Shown one piece after another: positions 43,295 through 54,489 of a stretch of 64,000 bases of DNA (the stretch's first letter is position 1; each line of letters begins with the position of its first letter). Under the pieces are notes generated by a model that saw nothing but the letters and a program-made list of their open reading frames with translations, was not told the origin of the DNA and searched no databases. Source of the DNA: Glossina fuscipes (taxonomy: Eukaryota; Arthropoda; Insecta; Diptera; Glossinidae); assembly GCF_014805625.2 (NCBI RefSeq), contig NW_024003067.1, positions 248,001 to 312,000 of the forward strand, given 5' to 3'. Position numbers and translations under genes: made by a program.

Positions 43295-44560
43295 ATTGCA
43301 GATGGTGACTTTGGAATTTTCTTCGCAATAATAATCTTTCTTACGTCATCACCGAGAATGGGTTTGTTTGAATTAAGAAGCTTAGGGACTATTTTAGCTT
43401 TTAACTCATAAAGTCTATTTTTTTAAGTTGGGAGACCAGTTTCAATTATAATATTATTTATGGGCGTCGTCCGAAAAGCATAACAACTTGCTCTAACGGC
43501 TTGGTGATAGACCGGTTTAAGGATGTTGATATTAGATTTACAGCTATTGCCACAAATTATCAAAGCATAGTCAATCTTGCTTAACACAAGCATTTTTATA
43601 AGATAAACAATAGTGTTAATATGCGCATGGCTTCTCCAAGCAACGTACTGTATGAAATTTACCCTTGTTAGAAGGGAGTTTTTTAACCGAAGGCAGTGTG
43701 CTTTCCAACGATAATTGTTTGAAAACGTGAGCCCGAGAACATGGAACGTCTGCACATTTAGTACTGGTAAGTCGTTAATATGCATCAGTAGGTTTCCTGC
43801 ATCGCACATTTGTTTTCGACAAATGTGCATTTTTTATTGATTTTTGTATAGAGATTATAGCTCCTGACGAGTTTGCCCATGTGGAGATCTCACATGCAAT
43901 AGATTCGAGGATGTTGATTGCTTTCGTGTTGTCTTTTTCTTTTGTAAAAATGTATACATCGTCCGCGTAGAGACAATGTTCCACTCTTGGTACACGGCAA
44001 AGAATTTCGCTAATTTCGTTGAAAGCGATCTGGAAAAGCGTGACAGAGAGAGGAGATCCTTGCGGAATGCCATTCTTTAGCGGAAAGGAATCAGAAAAAT
44101 GATTGTTGATTCTAACTTTGAACCGCCGATGCGACATGAATGATTTGATTTAGTTGAAGAATTTGGGTCCAACATTCCATGATTTCAAGAGTCTTAAGAT
44201 AACATGAAGACCAACTCTGTCAAATGCTTTTTCGAAATCAATTGAGAGAATTGTTACGTGATTTCGTTCGGAAATTGCTTTGCTTGTGAAATAATCAATA
44301 TGTAACAGAGCGTCGATGCATCCTCTACTCCGCTTGAAACCAACTTGTTGCTTTGTTATCAGGTTCTTGGATTCAAGAAACCAAGATAATCTAGAGGCAA
44401 GATAAAAGAGAAATTGGGCGATAATCAGATGCGATGGAGACATTTTTTGACTTTGGAATTGGAACAACTGTTGCCAGTTTCCACATGTAGGGTATATGGC
44501 CAGTCATAAATACCGTATTATATATAGGTCCAGTAATTTCTTTTTACTAGACTTAGACAT
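43295..44560 (-). pseudogene. I-like ORF2 reverse transcriptase, several frame breaks
   Basis: Pieces in order are: MWKLATVVPIPKSKN and DYRPISLLSCL (about 44520-44410), QQVGFKRSRGCIDALLHI, LSIDFEKAFDRVGLHVIL (first Asp), a TAG at about 44150, NGIPQGSPLSVTLFQIAFNEI and HCLYADDVYIFTKE (Asp pair). After a frameshift near 43800 come FHVLGLTFSNNYRWKAH and NTIVYLIKMLVLSKIDYALIICG. All catalytic blocks are intact in their local frames. At least two frameshifts and one stop. Confidence 0.85.
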
Positions 44561-45532
44561 AGCACTGATCATTTGGTATGAGATGCGGTCTAGACTAGGT
44601 GTCTTCCCCTTCAAATTGGAGAGACAACTTCCAAGTTCTAAGGTAGATACGCAATTTTCCAAGAACATGGCACATCTATCGATATTATTTGAAGGAGATA
44701 TTGGAGTCCTTTTATTTTCAATGAAAGCACTGGAGAAGTTGCTGTCAGAGGAGTATTCGCACCACACTTTTCCAAAGTAATTAGAAATCTTATCTGCGTC
44801 AGTTAAAGTTCCATTGGGAGTGCAGATGGCAGAAATTTCGTTCAGGTTTGAAGTCCCATTGAGTCTGTTGATTTTGTTCCAGACAACTTTCATTGATGTA
44901 TATCTGTGAATTCCACTCGAAAAAAGTTCGAAACTAAATGCCTTTGATTTTGGTAATTCCTTCCTGAATAGAGCATTGGCCTTTTTGTATAATAACAAAT
45001 GATCCTGATCAGGACATCTCTTAAAGCGGTGCCATAGATCCATTTTATTTTTCCTCCAAAACGAAAGCGTGTTGTTCCACCAAGGAACCCTAGCTCGTTT
45101 AAAGGAGGTGTTGGATTGAGGAATAGAAAGATGAGCAGCCGTGCGAATCGCTTTAGACATAATAGCAGCATCATGGTTGCAGTTTCCGTTAAATGGCTTT
45201 GAATACAAAAATGACTCCACCTGTTTGGAGTAATTGATCCAATCCGCTTTATCTAGGAGGAATTTGGCGTGTTTTGCTGGAGTAGCAGAGAACGTTGAAA
45301 GTTTAAGATCGATTATGATTGGAAAGTGATCACTATTATGTAGATCATCAGAAATAGACCAGGACACCAAACGAAGAAGTGATGGAGAGCAACATGTTAA
45401 ATCAATACGTGAAAAAGTATGATGAGTTGAGAAGTGCGTTGGTTTTGAAAAAAGGCCTTTTCTAAAACAGTACCGCGAGTGTTGTTCACTGTTGAGCCCC
45501 AGGTGGTATTCCAGCTGTTGAAATCGCCGCAT
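44504..45532 (-). pseudogene. I-like ORF2 endonuclease C-terminus and linker (342 codons open)
   Basis: The frame starts at the 'FNSWN...WGS' block in shifted form (MRRFQQLEYHLGLN) and continues FSRIDLTCCSPSLL, then SDDLHNSDHFPIIIDL, the 'SDHFP' catalytic His block. The linker WWNNTLSFWRKNKMDLWHRF and KVVWNKINRLNG leads into the RT fingers (LGSCLSNLKGKTPSLDRISYQMI). A one-base frameshift near 45535 separates it from the N-terminal endonuclease part. Confidence 0.8.
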
Positions 45533-45536
45533 ATAA

Positions 45537-45941
45537 TTAATGGGGGGAAAGTACAGAGAATAAATTGTAGAGTTCTTGCTGAGAAAACGATTGCGAAGGT
45601 GGAATATAGAGCGAAAGCACTGTAAATTTTATATTTAACATTATTTGTATCGCTACGGCTTGTATATTTGAGCTTAAATTTATGCGTTTGTGAGGTATAC
45701 TTGATTTTATAAAAACACCTACTCCTTGTTTGGAATATGAGTTTTGATCAGCATTCGTGAAGTATCCAGTATATGATTTGGGTGGAATAGGATTAAAAGA
45801 GCTTCTACAATGGGTTTCTTGAAGCGATAAAAAGGTTGGATTAAAATCACTTATGAGTGTACGGAGTTCATCAAAATTATTAATAAGTCCCTTAATGTTC
45901 CATTGTAGAATTTTAAAAACTTTATTTAATTGTAATGACAT
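45537..45941 (-). pseudogene. I-like ORF2 start: endonuclease N-terminal part
   Basis: The ATG at 45941-45939 lies 21 bases after the ORF1 stop (45963). MSLQLNKVFKILQWNIKGL carries the 'QWN..G' motif (catalytic Asn), followed by LQETHCRSS (catalytic Glu in 'LQET'), GVGVFIKSS and VLSLYIPPSQSF. This is a textbook start of an APE-type endonuclease. It ends at a frameshift before the GDFN block. Confidence 0.85.
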
Positions 45942-45962
45942 GTAAGCAAAGTGGAGGGAGGG

Positions 45963-47445
45963 TTAAGTTGACATGTCAGCGTCTCCGTCGAGAAGGTCGC
46001 TATAGGAATTTTTCGTGAATGTTTTATTCTTACCAGCAGAATAATCTGTATTTAGGTGATTTGGTGCATTTGAAGCGCAACGGGTTGGCGCACGTGAATA
46101 ATTTGAAATTGAATGTTGATTAATGGATGAAAGAATGGGTTCATTACCACTTGTGATTTGTTGAGTAAAGTTGATAGCTGGAGATTCTGGAGAATTTGGT
46201 ATATTAGATTTTAGCATATGTATTGCTGTTTTAGTTTTTTCAATATTTGCATTGCTTTGGTTTTTGAAGGTTGATTAATGGATGAAAGAATGGATTCATT
46301 ACCACTTGTGATTTGTTGAGTAAAGTTGATAGCTGGAGATTCTGGAGAATTTGGTATATTAGATTTTAGCATATGTGTTGTTGTTTTAATTTTTTCAATA
46401 TTTGCAGTTGCTTTGGTTTTTTCAATATTATCTTCGGCAAGTCATGTAACTGGTTTCGCAATATAATTTTTGGTTAATGGTGGAACAAGTTTTTCATTGG
46501 AAGCAGTTGCAGTTAAAGTCTTACTAGGCTCGATTTGCGAGGCAACAGCAGCATAGGTATTACTTTTGCCAATTACATGGGCTACAGATGGACTTCTTTC
46601 CCGGCATGTGCGTCGCGCTTCGCCCATGCTACAGTAATTTTCTGTTTTGATTTTTAATATTTCACGCATCTGTACAAAACGTGGGCATTGTTTGTCTAAC
46701 GCTGAGTGTTGATCATTGCAATTTATGCAGAAACTACGGGTACAGCTTTCAGTATGTGGAGGATGACCACAGTTAGCACAAGATGCAGCATTAGTGCATC
46801 TTTTTTCCGTATGACCCAGGCGTTGGCAATTTTTACACCTCATAGGATTTGGGATGTATAGTTCTACTTTACATTTATACCACGCCACATCAACTGTTCG
46901 CGGTAATCGGTAGCGATCAAAAGTTAAAATAATCCTTCCTGTAGGAGAGCGTGTTTTTCCGTCATCATTTAGTTTGGTGAATTTATATATTTCAGTCACT
47001 CCTTGATTGCCCATTCCGCGAACAATTTCATCTTCCGGCACATGCTTTAAGCAAGGGGCATAAATTACGCCTCGAACCGAGTTAAATTTCTCATGTAGTT
47101 AAGCTGAAATAGCACATAGATTAGCTAAAGATTTGGCCTTTATGAGCTTTTCGGTTGCGCGCGGGTTGCCAGCGAGGACCAGTAAATTCCCATCGCGTAG
47201 AATCGAGATGGAGTCGATGTATGTTGTAATGCTATCTAGAGCTTTTTTATAGCAAACGGGCTAATGTGGGAAATTGTTATTCGAGCATCGGTTGAAGAAA
47301 TAACAATATATTTTTTATCAATAGGGGTTATATCGGTGATTGGCAACAACGGAAAATCGGAATTTTTACTTTTTTTTCTTTGGGGGGATGTATCACTTAA
47401 TAGATGAAATCTATTTGAGTTTTTGTCTGGCGGCCCCGGGGCCAT
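45963..47445 (-). pseudogene. I-like ORF1: zinc-knuckle nucleic-acid-binding protein, broken in four or more frames
   Basis: It starts at ATG 47445 (MAPGPPDKNSNRFHLL). After a frameshift near 47240 and a stop near 47100, the main frame 47041-46442 runs: IVRGMGNQGVTEIYKFTKL, GRIILTFDRYRLP, then three zinc knuckles CKNCQRLGHTEKRC, CANCGHPPHTESC and CINCNDQHSALDKQC. A 155-bp direct tandem duplication (46115-46269/46270-46424) lies in the Thr/Ser/Asn-rich tail. The last frame ends at 45963 (SYSDLLDGDADMST). I-factor ORF1 proteins have the same three-knuckle layout and bind the element RNA. Confidence 0.85.
46115..46424 (-). repeat. 155-bp tandem duplication within I-like ORF1
   Basis: GTTGATTAATGG starts at 46115 and again at 46270. 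The following about 150 bases are nearly identical, with a few substitutions. 155 is not a multiple of three, so the duplication itself shifts the frame. Confidence 0.9.
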
Positions 47446-47746
47446 TATGCCTTATTGTTGTCTGTTGCTTATTATTTGTGAAATAACCACTCACTTCAAA
47501 AGGTTTGGGAAACTACTGAATAAAAAGTCAGATGTTTTTAATTTTTTTTTAATGTATTTAAAGGAAACACGTACGATATCCGCGATGAACACTTTTCGCA
47601 ATAAACACACAGAAAGTTCAATAGATTATAGTAAGTCTGAGAACTTTTAAAAATGTATAACGCAATAAAGAAATTAAATTGCAAAAATTTTTCCACAAAG
47701 AAAAAAATATGACCACAGCGCTTGAACAGAGTTGCCGATTGTATTG

Positions 47747-47757
47747 TCTGACTGAAT
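47747..47757. repeat. Right target-site duplication of the I-like element
   Basis: TCTGACTGAAT, identical to 42119-42129. The first base of the element on the minus strand is at 47746 (CAATACAATCGG...). Confidence 0.8.
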
Positions 47758-48594
47758 AAACATCTTTTGAGCTGCGTAAATGAAAAAATATAATAAAAAG
47801 CTTTTTTAATAGCGCTAAGTGGACATTTACATAAGAAATGTTATATACATACGCATAAAACTCAACTGCAAAAAAAATAAATTCATATTGAAACCAACCG
47901 GAAATTTTTTTTTTAATTACAAAAAAAAAATCGCTAACAATGTACTATAAAATTTCATTTTAAAAATTAGACTAAAACTTATTAAAAATTTAGCAAAAAA
48001 ATCTATTCTAAAAGAATTATACTAAAGCTGATCAATAATACCTATGCAAATTTGAGTTGAAAAAACACAAAAAAAAAAAAAAATAATAAATATTCCTTTT
48101 TTTATAACTACCTATGTTTGATAAATGTCTATTTAGTAACTCATGTTAAAAAAAAGTTATTTAAAGGGATATGTTTTCAAAAATCGTATTAATTTATATT
48201 ATTTTTGGTGAAATTCTTGGGAAAACTTATGGTAACTGTATGGTGAAACTTATGCGAAACGTAGTGCTACACAAAATTATAAAAAAACCTATCCTAAATG
48301 AAACTGTGTATGCATCATTGTTTTATATAAAATCTGTGCAACTTATTGTTTCGTTAATAAATACCCAATGAATTGAGAAAGAAGAAATGTAAATTTATCT
48401 AGAATATGGTGAATTGAATAATGGCGTGGTAATAAATGCCTTTAAAAGGCTTTAGACTTATGAAGATAAAACAACATTGGAAAGAGCTTCTTTGTCCACT
48501 GGAGGAGAGTAATATAAAATGAGGGACGGCGGTTGCTTATGATGGGCAGCGTAAAATATAAATTATTAACGTCGCAAGCATTCCTTTATTATTT
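47758..48594. other. AT-rich DNA, no recognised gene
   Basis: Sequence right of the I-like element, with several homopolymer runs. An AATAAAC immediately after the insertion (47754-47760) may be a polyadenylation signal of the disrupted locus. Nothing else was identified. Confidence 0.5.
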
Positions 48595-49015
48595 TGTTAC
48601 GAAATTTTTTTTTGGATACGGTTCGTATCGCTAGATCGTGGTTTTTCTTTTTCTAAGAAAAATATACTTGCACGTTTTCACTTCAAGATCCTTTTATTTT
48701 CAATCCATTTTTTTAGGAGTAGGATTATTCACAATTTATTTTGGGAATATTCTCGGCTTCTCAACCCATATATTCTTTTACGACTGATTCGGCCTTTCGC
48801 AAATATTCTATTTATGTACATTTTTACAAAAATATTACTATTAGATAAGTTCATTTGTTTTTTAATCCGTTAACCTGCTTTTCCGTTAATTTTTTTCGTC
48901 GGCCGCCAGCTGCAAGACGCACGGCGAATTCGCACTTGCTTTTTCCCTCTCTAGGGAATTTATTTGTGGGAAAATCAATTAGCTGGAATGAACTGGAATT
49001 GGGATTTCCATAACA
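48595..49015 (-). repeat. 3' LTR (421 bp, TG...CA)
   Basis: It is bounded by TGTTAC... on the plus strand at 48595 and ...CCATAACA at 49015, with inverted ends TGTTA/TAACA. A purine-rich stretch (AGTGGAGGGTAG read on the minus strand, 49027-49016) lies immediately upstream, as expected for the polypurine tract. A diverged copy is found at 60830-61247. Confidence 0.85.
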
Positions 49016-49027
49016 CTACCCTCCACT
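49016..49027 (-). promoter_or_regulatory. Polypurine tract of the gypsy element
   Basis: AGTGGAGGGTAG on the minus strand directly adjacent to the 3' LTR. It would prime plus-strand DNA synthesis. Confidence 0.6.
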
Positions 49028-49029
49028 TA

Positions 49030-49700
49030 ACCTTGTTCGTCACGAACAAGGTCTCTTCCATAGGCGGTCAGCCGGTCCAGGTGTGCCAATTTGAATCTAG
49101 TTCTGCCTCGGGGATGTGTTTGTATTCGATAGACCACACCATTTATCGTTATGATGATTTTGCACGGACCTTCCCAGTTACATCGCAGCTTTGGTGATAT
49201 ACCCTTTTGGGTAAAGGATCGTACACTAGCACTACATCTGCTTCCTTAAATCCATCAACGTTAGCCCTCAGATCGTACCTTACTTTCATCTTGTCTTGCT
49301 GATTGTCGTCGATCCCTTTTTGTAGATGTTCTTGGAGCTTTCTATTAAACCTTTCGACTATTCTGTCAGACTGACGATGCAACGGAGTGTTACAGCCAAG
49401 CGTTTAGCAAACCTCTTGGAAGATCAAAGATTCGAAGATTATACCTTGGTCTAAATGCAGCTCGATAGGCGCTCTAAACCGCGTAGCCCAATTATGAATG
49501 AAGTAATCAATGAGTACCAGTACATATTTATTTTATGCATTATTGGCTGGAAATAGTCCAGCAATGACCATTATGATTCTTTCGAAAGGCAAACCCACGT
49601 TATACAGCTGCAAGCGCTCTCGCGACTTACTTTCCGGGCTTTTCGATTTGCTACACTGATCGCACCTGCGCGCGAAACATCCTCACTATACCATATTCAC
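49030..49700 (-). pseudogene. gypsy integrase, broken
   Basis: Pieces: RCDQCSKSKSPESK (end of the zinc-finger segment), LQLYNVGLPFERIIMVIAGLF (entry to the core), VLVLIDYFIHNWATRF (first Asp), a gap, then SLIFQEVC, LHRQSDRIVERFNRKLQEHL (third block, Glu kept in VERFNR), and the C-terminal KMKVRYDLRANVDGFKEADVVLVYDP. It finishes near 49040 with 'VYRIQTHPRGRTRFKLAHLDRL' in another frame (split here by position). Confidence 0.8.
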
Positions 49701-49829
49701 CACATGCATCCACAGCCGACGATGAGACTTTGCCTCTGAGCCCAATACGCTTCCGTAATCGGACTTTCCCTCTTCTCAGGTGGGACGCTCCTTCTTATCT
49801 ATGGCCTCTGATGTCACGGTACTGCCAGT

Positions 49830-50130
49830 AGTTCTCGTCGCGTAGCACAGTAATTCCTCTGGTTTGGATAAGCGTTTACTGTACTATGCTATTACCTTTT
49901 CATTACCATCAACTTGCTGGGACAGCGCACTGCCTAAACCTTCTGCGCTTGCGCCGGTATCCAGTATAAATTTTTCTCCTGGTATTAGATAAGCTAAAAT
50001 GGGTGCAGCGCATAACAGCCCTTTCAACTGGGTGAACGAGTGCTCTTGAGACTCCCCCTATATGAAGGATTTATCGTCATGCAGCCTAATAGCAGCCGTA
50101 GCAAATCTGGGGACGAATCTGCGGTAGTAT
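49830..50130 (-). pseudogene. gypsy RNase H
   Basis: YYRRFVPRFATAAIRLH marks the RT connection. QLKGLLCAAPILAYLIPGEK and ILDTGASAEGLGSALSQQVDG correspond to 'L...PIL..PD....F.L.TDAS..G.G.VLSQ', with the catalytic Asp block read here as LDTGAS. IAXYSKRLSKPEEL follows ('YFSR.L...E..Y', with one stop at X). Frames break after CYATRTT. Confidence 0.7.
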
Positions 50131-50209
50131 GTACAAAGTCCTAGAAAACTGCGAACTTCATGCAAATTGTTTGGTCGTGGCAATCAGTGAAAAACACCCA
50201 CCAGATTTT

Positions 50210-50630
50210 TGAAATGTTCCTTGAAATCTTTGCTCATAACAATAATGTCGTCCCAATATGCCAGGCATGTCTTCCAGTGAAGCCTTTTAGCACGCAGTCC
50301 ATCAGGCGCTCCAATGTGACAGGTGCATTGCATAATCCAAACGACATTACGGTAAAGTGAAGTAAGCCATAGACAGCGGAAAAAGCGGTCGTTTCCTTGT
50401 CATGCCCGGGGATCTCCGCCAGTACACCCACTTCAAATCTAAAGTTGAAAATCATTGCGTACCTGACAATGTGTCTAAAGTGTCCTAGATCCTAGAGCAA
50501 AGCTAGCTGTCCTTCTTGATCACTTCATTCAGTTTCTTATAATCCACATAAAATCTAATAGCTCCTTTTTTTAACAAGGACTACTGGCGAATACCAAGGA
50601 CTATTTGATGGTTCAATAGCTTTCCGCTTT
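50210..50630 (-). pseudogene. gypsy reverse transcriptase
   Basis: IEPSNSPWYSPVVLVKK (fingers, 'I..S.SPWASPVVLV.KK') near 50620-50560. Frame 50455-50234 contains HDKETTAFSAVYGLLHFTVMSFGLCNAPVTLERLMD, the 'KTAF....G...F..MPFGL.NAP.TF.R.M' block. The catalytic box is read in another frame as WDDIIVMSKDF near 50250 (YLDDIIV in active relatives, so Leu-Asp is changed to Trp-Asp). Two or more frameshifts. Confidence 0.8.
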
Positions 50631-51164
50631 TGCATATCTTTGATCGAGTTCGCCACTTCTTCTCTTTTTGCTAGTGGAACTCTTCCAGGCCGTTGTCGAA
50701 TTGGATCAGCTCCTGCAGTATTGATTGTACGCTTCGCAACACTAGTACAGTCACCCGAATTTGGAATGCCGGCAAAGATGGACCAATTTATCAGTAAAAA
50801 CTCTTTGGCGTATTTTTTCTACTCCTTATCTAGATTGTCAGTTCATCTTTTTACCAGAATTTCGGCTTTTTGGGATATCTTTGAGCATGTTTTTAGTATT
50901 TCGGCTTGCTGATTTAACACATATATAGCTTTTTGGCATTGCGCTGTAATGTCTCCGAACTTGTCTTTCCAAACTATTGTTGTAACGCTAGCTGGGTTTA
51001 ATACCCGTACTGGCATTAAATTGTTAACAATAACGATGATACAACCCTGAATCTTCCCATCAATGGTTAGGTTGTTATAACTTCTCTTCGATTGAATAAT
51101 ATTGACCGCGGAACTACTAAAATTCGAAGTCAGCCGTTGTCCCGCTGCGCTGACTCATTTTAGT

Positions 51165-52130
51165 TTAACGCCTATCCGCTGGTACCTTGACTAATATTCT
51201 GTGTAGGTCATGTGGAGTGTATTGCTTTCTGCTTTGGTCGGCATTCCCGTGTAAAATGAGCAAATTTTGGAGGGCACAACACTTGCGTGTTTTTGAAATC
51301 GCCGTTCGTTTATTTTCGCGTAGAACTTGTCGAACCAGCGCGCAGACCGCATCCGAGATATCATCCTCCCTGGTAACAATCGTGCGTCTCACCTACATGC
51401 TTGATGTCCACAGCACACCAGCCGCTTCTTGTGTAAGCATAAAGCCAAGCTCTTCAGTAAATGTCGTTTTAGGTGACGTCCATACAGCCTTTATAAGCTC
51501 CACGCCACGAAGTCCTTTTACAAAGGCTTTTTAAGCTTTCCAGCACGTCGTTGTTCACACCGATGTATGCGGCATAGACCACGTGTTCGATTTCGGTAGC
51601 GTAATCTTGGATCCTTTCGTTCAGCTTTCGCCAGCGCGAGGACAACTCCAAGGGGTTTACCTTCTTCACATGGTTGCTACCATATTTCCTTTCCAATACA
51701 TCCATAATTGCAACGAATCCCGTTCTTTTCCCTTCCGGGATTTCTGGATGATTTCTGCTACACCTCCTCTTAAGGAGGTTATTAACGCGACCACTTCATC
51801 CTCGTCATCCCACGTATTTTTTTGTTGCAAAAATGCCGAATAGCAGCTTGAATGCGTTGAAGTTTGGGGTATCGTCAAATAGGGGTGTTTTTACTTTGAT
51901 AGAGCTGGTGGTTACGTCATTAGTTTGTAGCTTTTTTTTAAGGCTTTTATTTCACCCTTCAAGGTGTCTGCATTTTCTTCCTGGGCATTCATTCTGGCAT
52001 CCAACCGGCCTAGCGCATTATCAACTTTCCGTTCCAGCACATTAGCTTTGGCTTCGAATTGCTGGAACACTTCGCCTATGCGTGTTTGGAGGATGGCTTG
52101 ATTTTCCTGCATCTTCTCAATCTTTTCCAT
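51165..52130 (-). pseudogene. gypsy gag with N-terminal coiled coil, three frames
   Basis: Residues 1-72 (52130-51912) form a strongly heptad-like stretch (MEKIEKMQENQAILQTRIG..., then ANVLERKVDNALGRLDARMN). The next frames read TWDDEDEVVALITSLRGGVAEIIQ and MDVLERKYGSNHVKKVNPLELSSRWRKLNERIQDYATEIEHVVYAAY. These match the 'A..L..SLRG.A..IL' and 'L..L..R.G..H........L..R.....E.L...A..I..L...AY' capsid segments of an insect gypsy type. The end (51392-51165) is ARQVLRENKRTA-like, without a zinc knuckle. One-base frameshifts near 51900, 51690 and 51480. Confidence 0.75.
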
Positions 52131-53401
52131 CGTCCCGTCAAACGAGTAAGTAGATTGTTTCTATACATCTATGTAAATATGTATAGAAGTTCCGCGTGTC
52201 CAAAACGGGTTTTCATTGTGTCCTGGGAGAAATTGGTATGAATGGTGGCATGAGGAGTACTTGTTGGTTTCAAGAAGTTATTAACGGCCGGTTTGCAGGG
52301 GCCATACGTTAAGTGTTGCACAAAGTACGTTATTAACCGTTGTATCAGATGTGTTACAAGAGTTGGAAATAAAACTTCTAAATCTACTTTTGCTAATAAT
52401 ACAACTTTCCAATTTATTTTCTGATAATAGTGCATACTCATTAAAGCATTTGAATTCTCCAGCACTCCAGACGACCTATAGAGATGATAACATTGATGTT
52501 TGTGTGGAAGCACCACGATTGAGGCACTTAGGTGAACAAGTTCGATGATTGCTGACACGAAACTTATAAACATAACAATCTTAAAAATATAAGTAATTTT
52601 GAAACTTGGAGCTCGCGGAAAAATTTGCACAAAAATTAAGTAGATACTGGAAGGAAGAGTTGGATCTTATTTTTATTTGGTCTTATATAGACATTAAAAA
52701 GAAAAGATTTGGCATATAGAAATGGAAAAGAAATTTAAATATAAAGATGAAAAAAATATTATTTATATGAATTAATCACAAGCAATATATTATAACAAAA
52801 ATGGTAACATTCATTTTTATGGAAAATATGTCAAAAATAATATATAATAAATAACCTTTTCTTTACAACAATTACCCTCTTTTTACAATTGTCAAATTCT
52901 ACATAATTTTCTATTCATTTCATTTTGCACGGGTGTTTACCATATGTAGCTTGTTTATACAAAACAAATAAACGCGAATTTGGCTCTTATCTTTTACGCC
53001 TCTCTTAGTTATTGATGCTTTGTGATGGAAAAGTTGAGAGGAAGTATTGCAAAGTTGGCGACGATGGTAATGTACACAACTATATAATTAATGTAAACTT
53101 TTCTCTACACGTATACTTTGTCCAGCTTTTACATTATTGACGAATACTCTTTTTTAGCTTTTTGAAAGCTAACTGCCGGAGAATAAAAAATAAGCCTACA
53201 TTCATTTGACAGAAACATTGCATTTGCTGTGACTGTGTCATGATTGCTACAATATAGACATTCAAAAGACTCTACAACGATAATGCTGCCATAGGCAGCC
53301 CTTAGCGTTAACCGCATTAAATGTAATGCAACCAAGGCAATTGATTATCAAAAATAATTCATTAAACCACCAAATAATTCGTTACACCTCTCGATCACAT
53401 C
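52131..53401. other. No recognised gene; upstream flank of a gypsy gag
   Basis: An open frame on the minus strand (52630-52169, 153 codons) begins with a hydrophobic helix (KIVMFISFVSAIIELVHL) but matches nothing I recognise. It could be leader DNA of the gypsy element. No LTR or PBS was seen where the 5' end of that element is expected. The rest is AT-rich. Confidence 0.4.
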
Positions 53402-54079
53402 AAGCAGTTACAGAGAATGTGCTTTATAGTGAGAATTTGTCCACAATCGCTCGATTAGTCAATTGTCAATTGTGGATGGTGATTTTCGAACTTTCTTGGC
53501 AATAGTAATCTTTCTCAAATTCTCTGAAATTCACCCTTGCTAATATGGAATTTTTTAACCGAAGACAGTTTGTTTCCTAACGATATTTGTTGGACATTCA
53601 CACCTGGTGCCATAAATCCATTTGGTTTTTCCTCAATAACGAAAGCGTGTTGTTCCACCAAGGAAGCCTAGCTCGTTTAAAAAAATTATTTGATTGAGGA
53701 ATAGAGAGACGAGCAACCGTGCGCATGGCGTCAGTTATAATAGCAGCATCATGGTTGCAGTTCCCATTAAATGGCTTTGAATTCAGAAATGACTCGGCGT
53801 GTTTGGAGTAATTAATCCAATCTGCTTTATCTAGGAGGAATTTAATTTGTTTTGCCAGAGTAACAGAGGGGTTTGAAAGGTTAAGCTCGATTATGGTTGG
53901 AAAGTGATCACTATTACGTAGATCGTCAGAAAGAGACCAGGAAACCAGAGGAAGAAGTGGCGGAGAGCAACATGTTACTACAAGATATGCATTGCTCTTC
54001 CATGATTTAAAATGCAGAGATTGCTTTGAATGAACACTTTCTCTAAAACAGTATCACGACTGTTGTTCCAGATGGTTTT

Positions 54080-54480
54080 TCAGCTGTTAAAGCCGACGCA
54101 TATAATTAAAAAAGGGGAAAGGCCGAAGAATAAATTATAAAGCTTTTGCTGACAAAACGATTGCAATGGTTGGATAAAGAGCGAAAGCACTGTAAATTTT
54201 TTGTTTACGATTATTTGTATCACTATGGCTTGTATTTTTGAGCATAAATTAATGTGTTTGTGAGGAATTCCTTGTTTGGAATATGAATCTTGCTCAGCAT
54301 TCATAAAGTATCCAGCATATGATTTGGATGGGATAGGATTAAAAGAACTTCTACGATGAGTCTCTTCAAAGCATATTTAGATTGGGTTAAAATCAATTAT
54401 CAGTGTAAGGAGCTCATCAAAATTATTAATAAGTCTCTTAGTGTTCTATTGTAGAATTATAAAACTCAATTTAAATGTAG
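54080..54480 (-). pseudogene. I-like endonuclease remnant (copy 2)
   Basis: A 74-codon frame (54304-54080) reads IQAIVIQIIVNKKFTVLSLFIQPLQSF. It corresponds residue by residue to IQAVAIQIMLNIKFTVLSLYIPPSQSF in copy 1. Stops elsewhere. Confidence 0.8.
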
Positions 54481-54489
54481 TGACATAAA

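Larger units (their letters stand above)
42130..47746 (-). mobile_element. Nearly full-length I-like non-LTR retrotransposon
   Basis: 5,617 bp as assembled (including a 100-N gap), flanked by an 11-bp duplication. On the minus strand it has a 5' UTR (47746-47446), ORF1 with three zinc knuckles, ORF2 with endonuclease, RT and RNase H, a short 3' UTR and a (TAA)n tail at about 42147-42130. ORF1 knuckles, RNase H at the end of ORF2, a tail of TAA repeats and a total near 5.4 kb are the known signature of the I clade (I factor of Drosophila). Frameshifts and stops in ORF1 and ORF2 make this copy defective, but every domain is present. A diverged second copy lies at 53402-55567. Confidence 0.9.
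48595..52130 (-). mobile_element. Ty3/gypsy element with 3' LTR, integrase, RNase H, RT, gag
   Basis: On the minus strand: gag (52130 to about 51165), a weak protease region, RT (about 50620-50210), RNase H (about 50130-49830), integrase (about 49700-49030), a purine-rich tract, and the 3' LTR (49015-48595). The order is complete and canonical, with no large deletion except a possibly shortened protease region. The 5' LTR and PBS upstream of gag were not found. Frames are broken in every domain. Confidence 0.8.
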
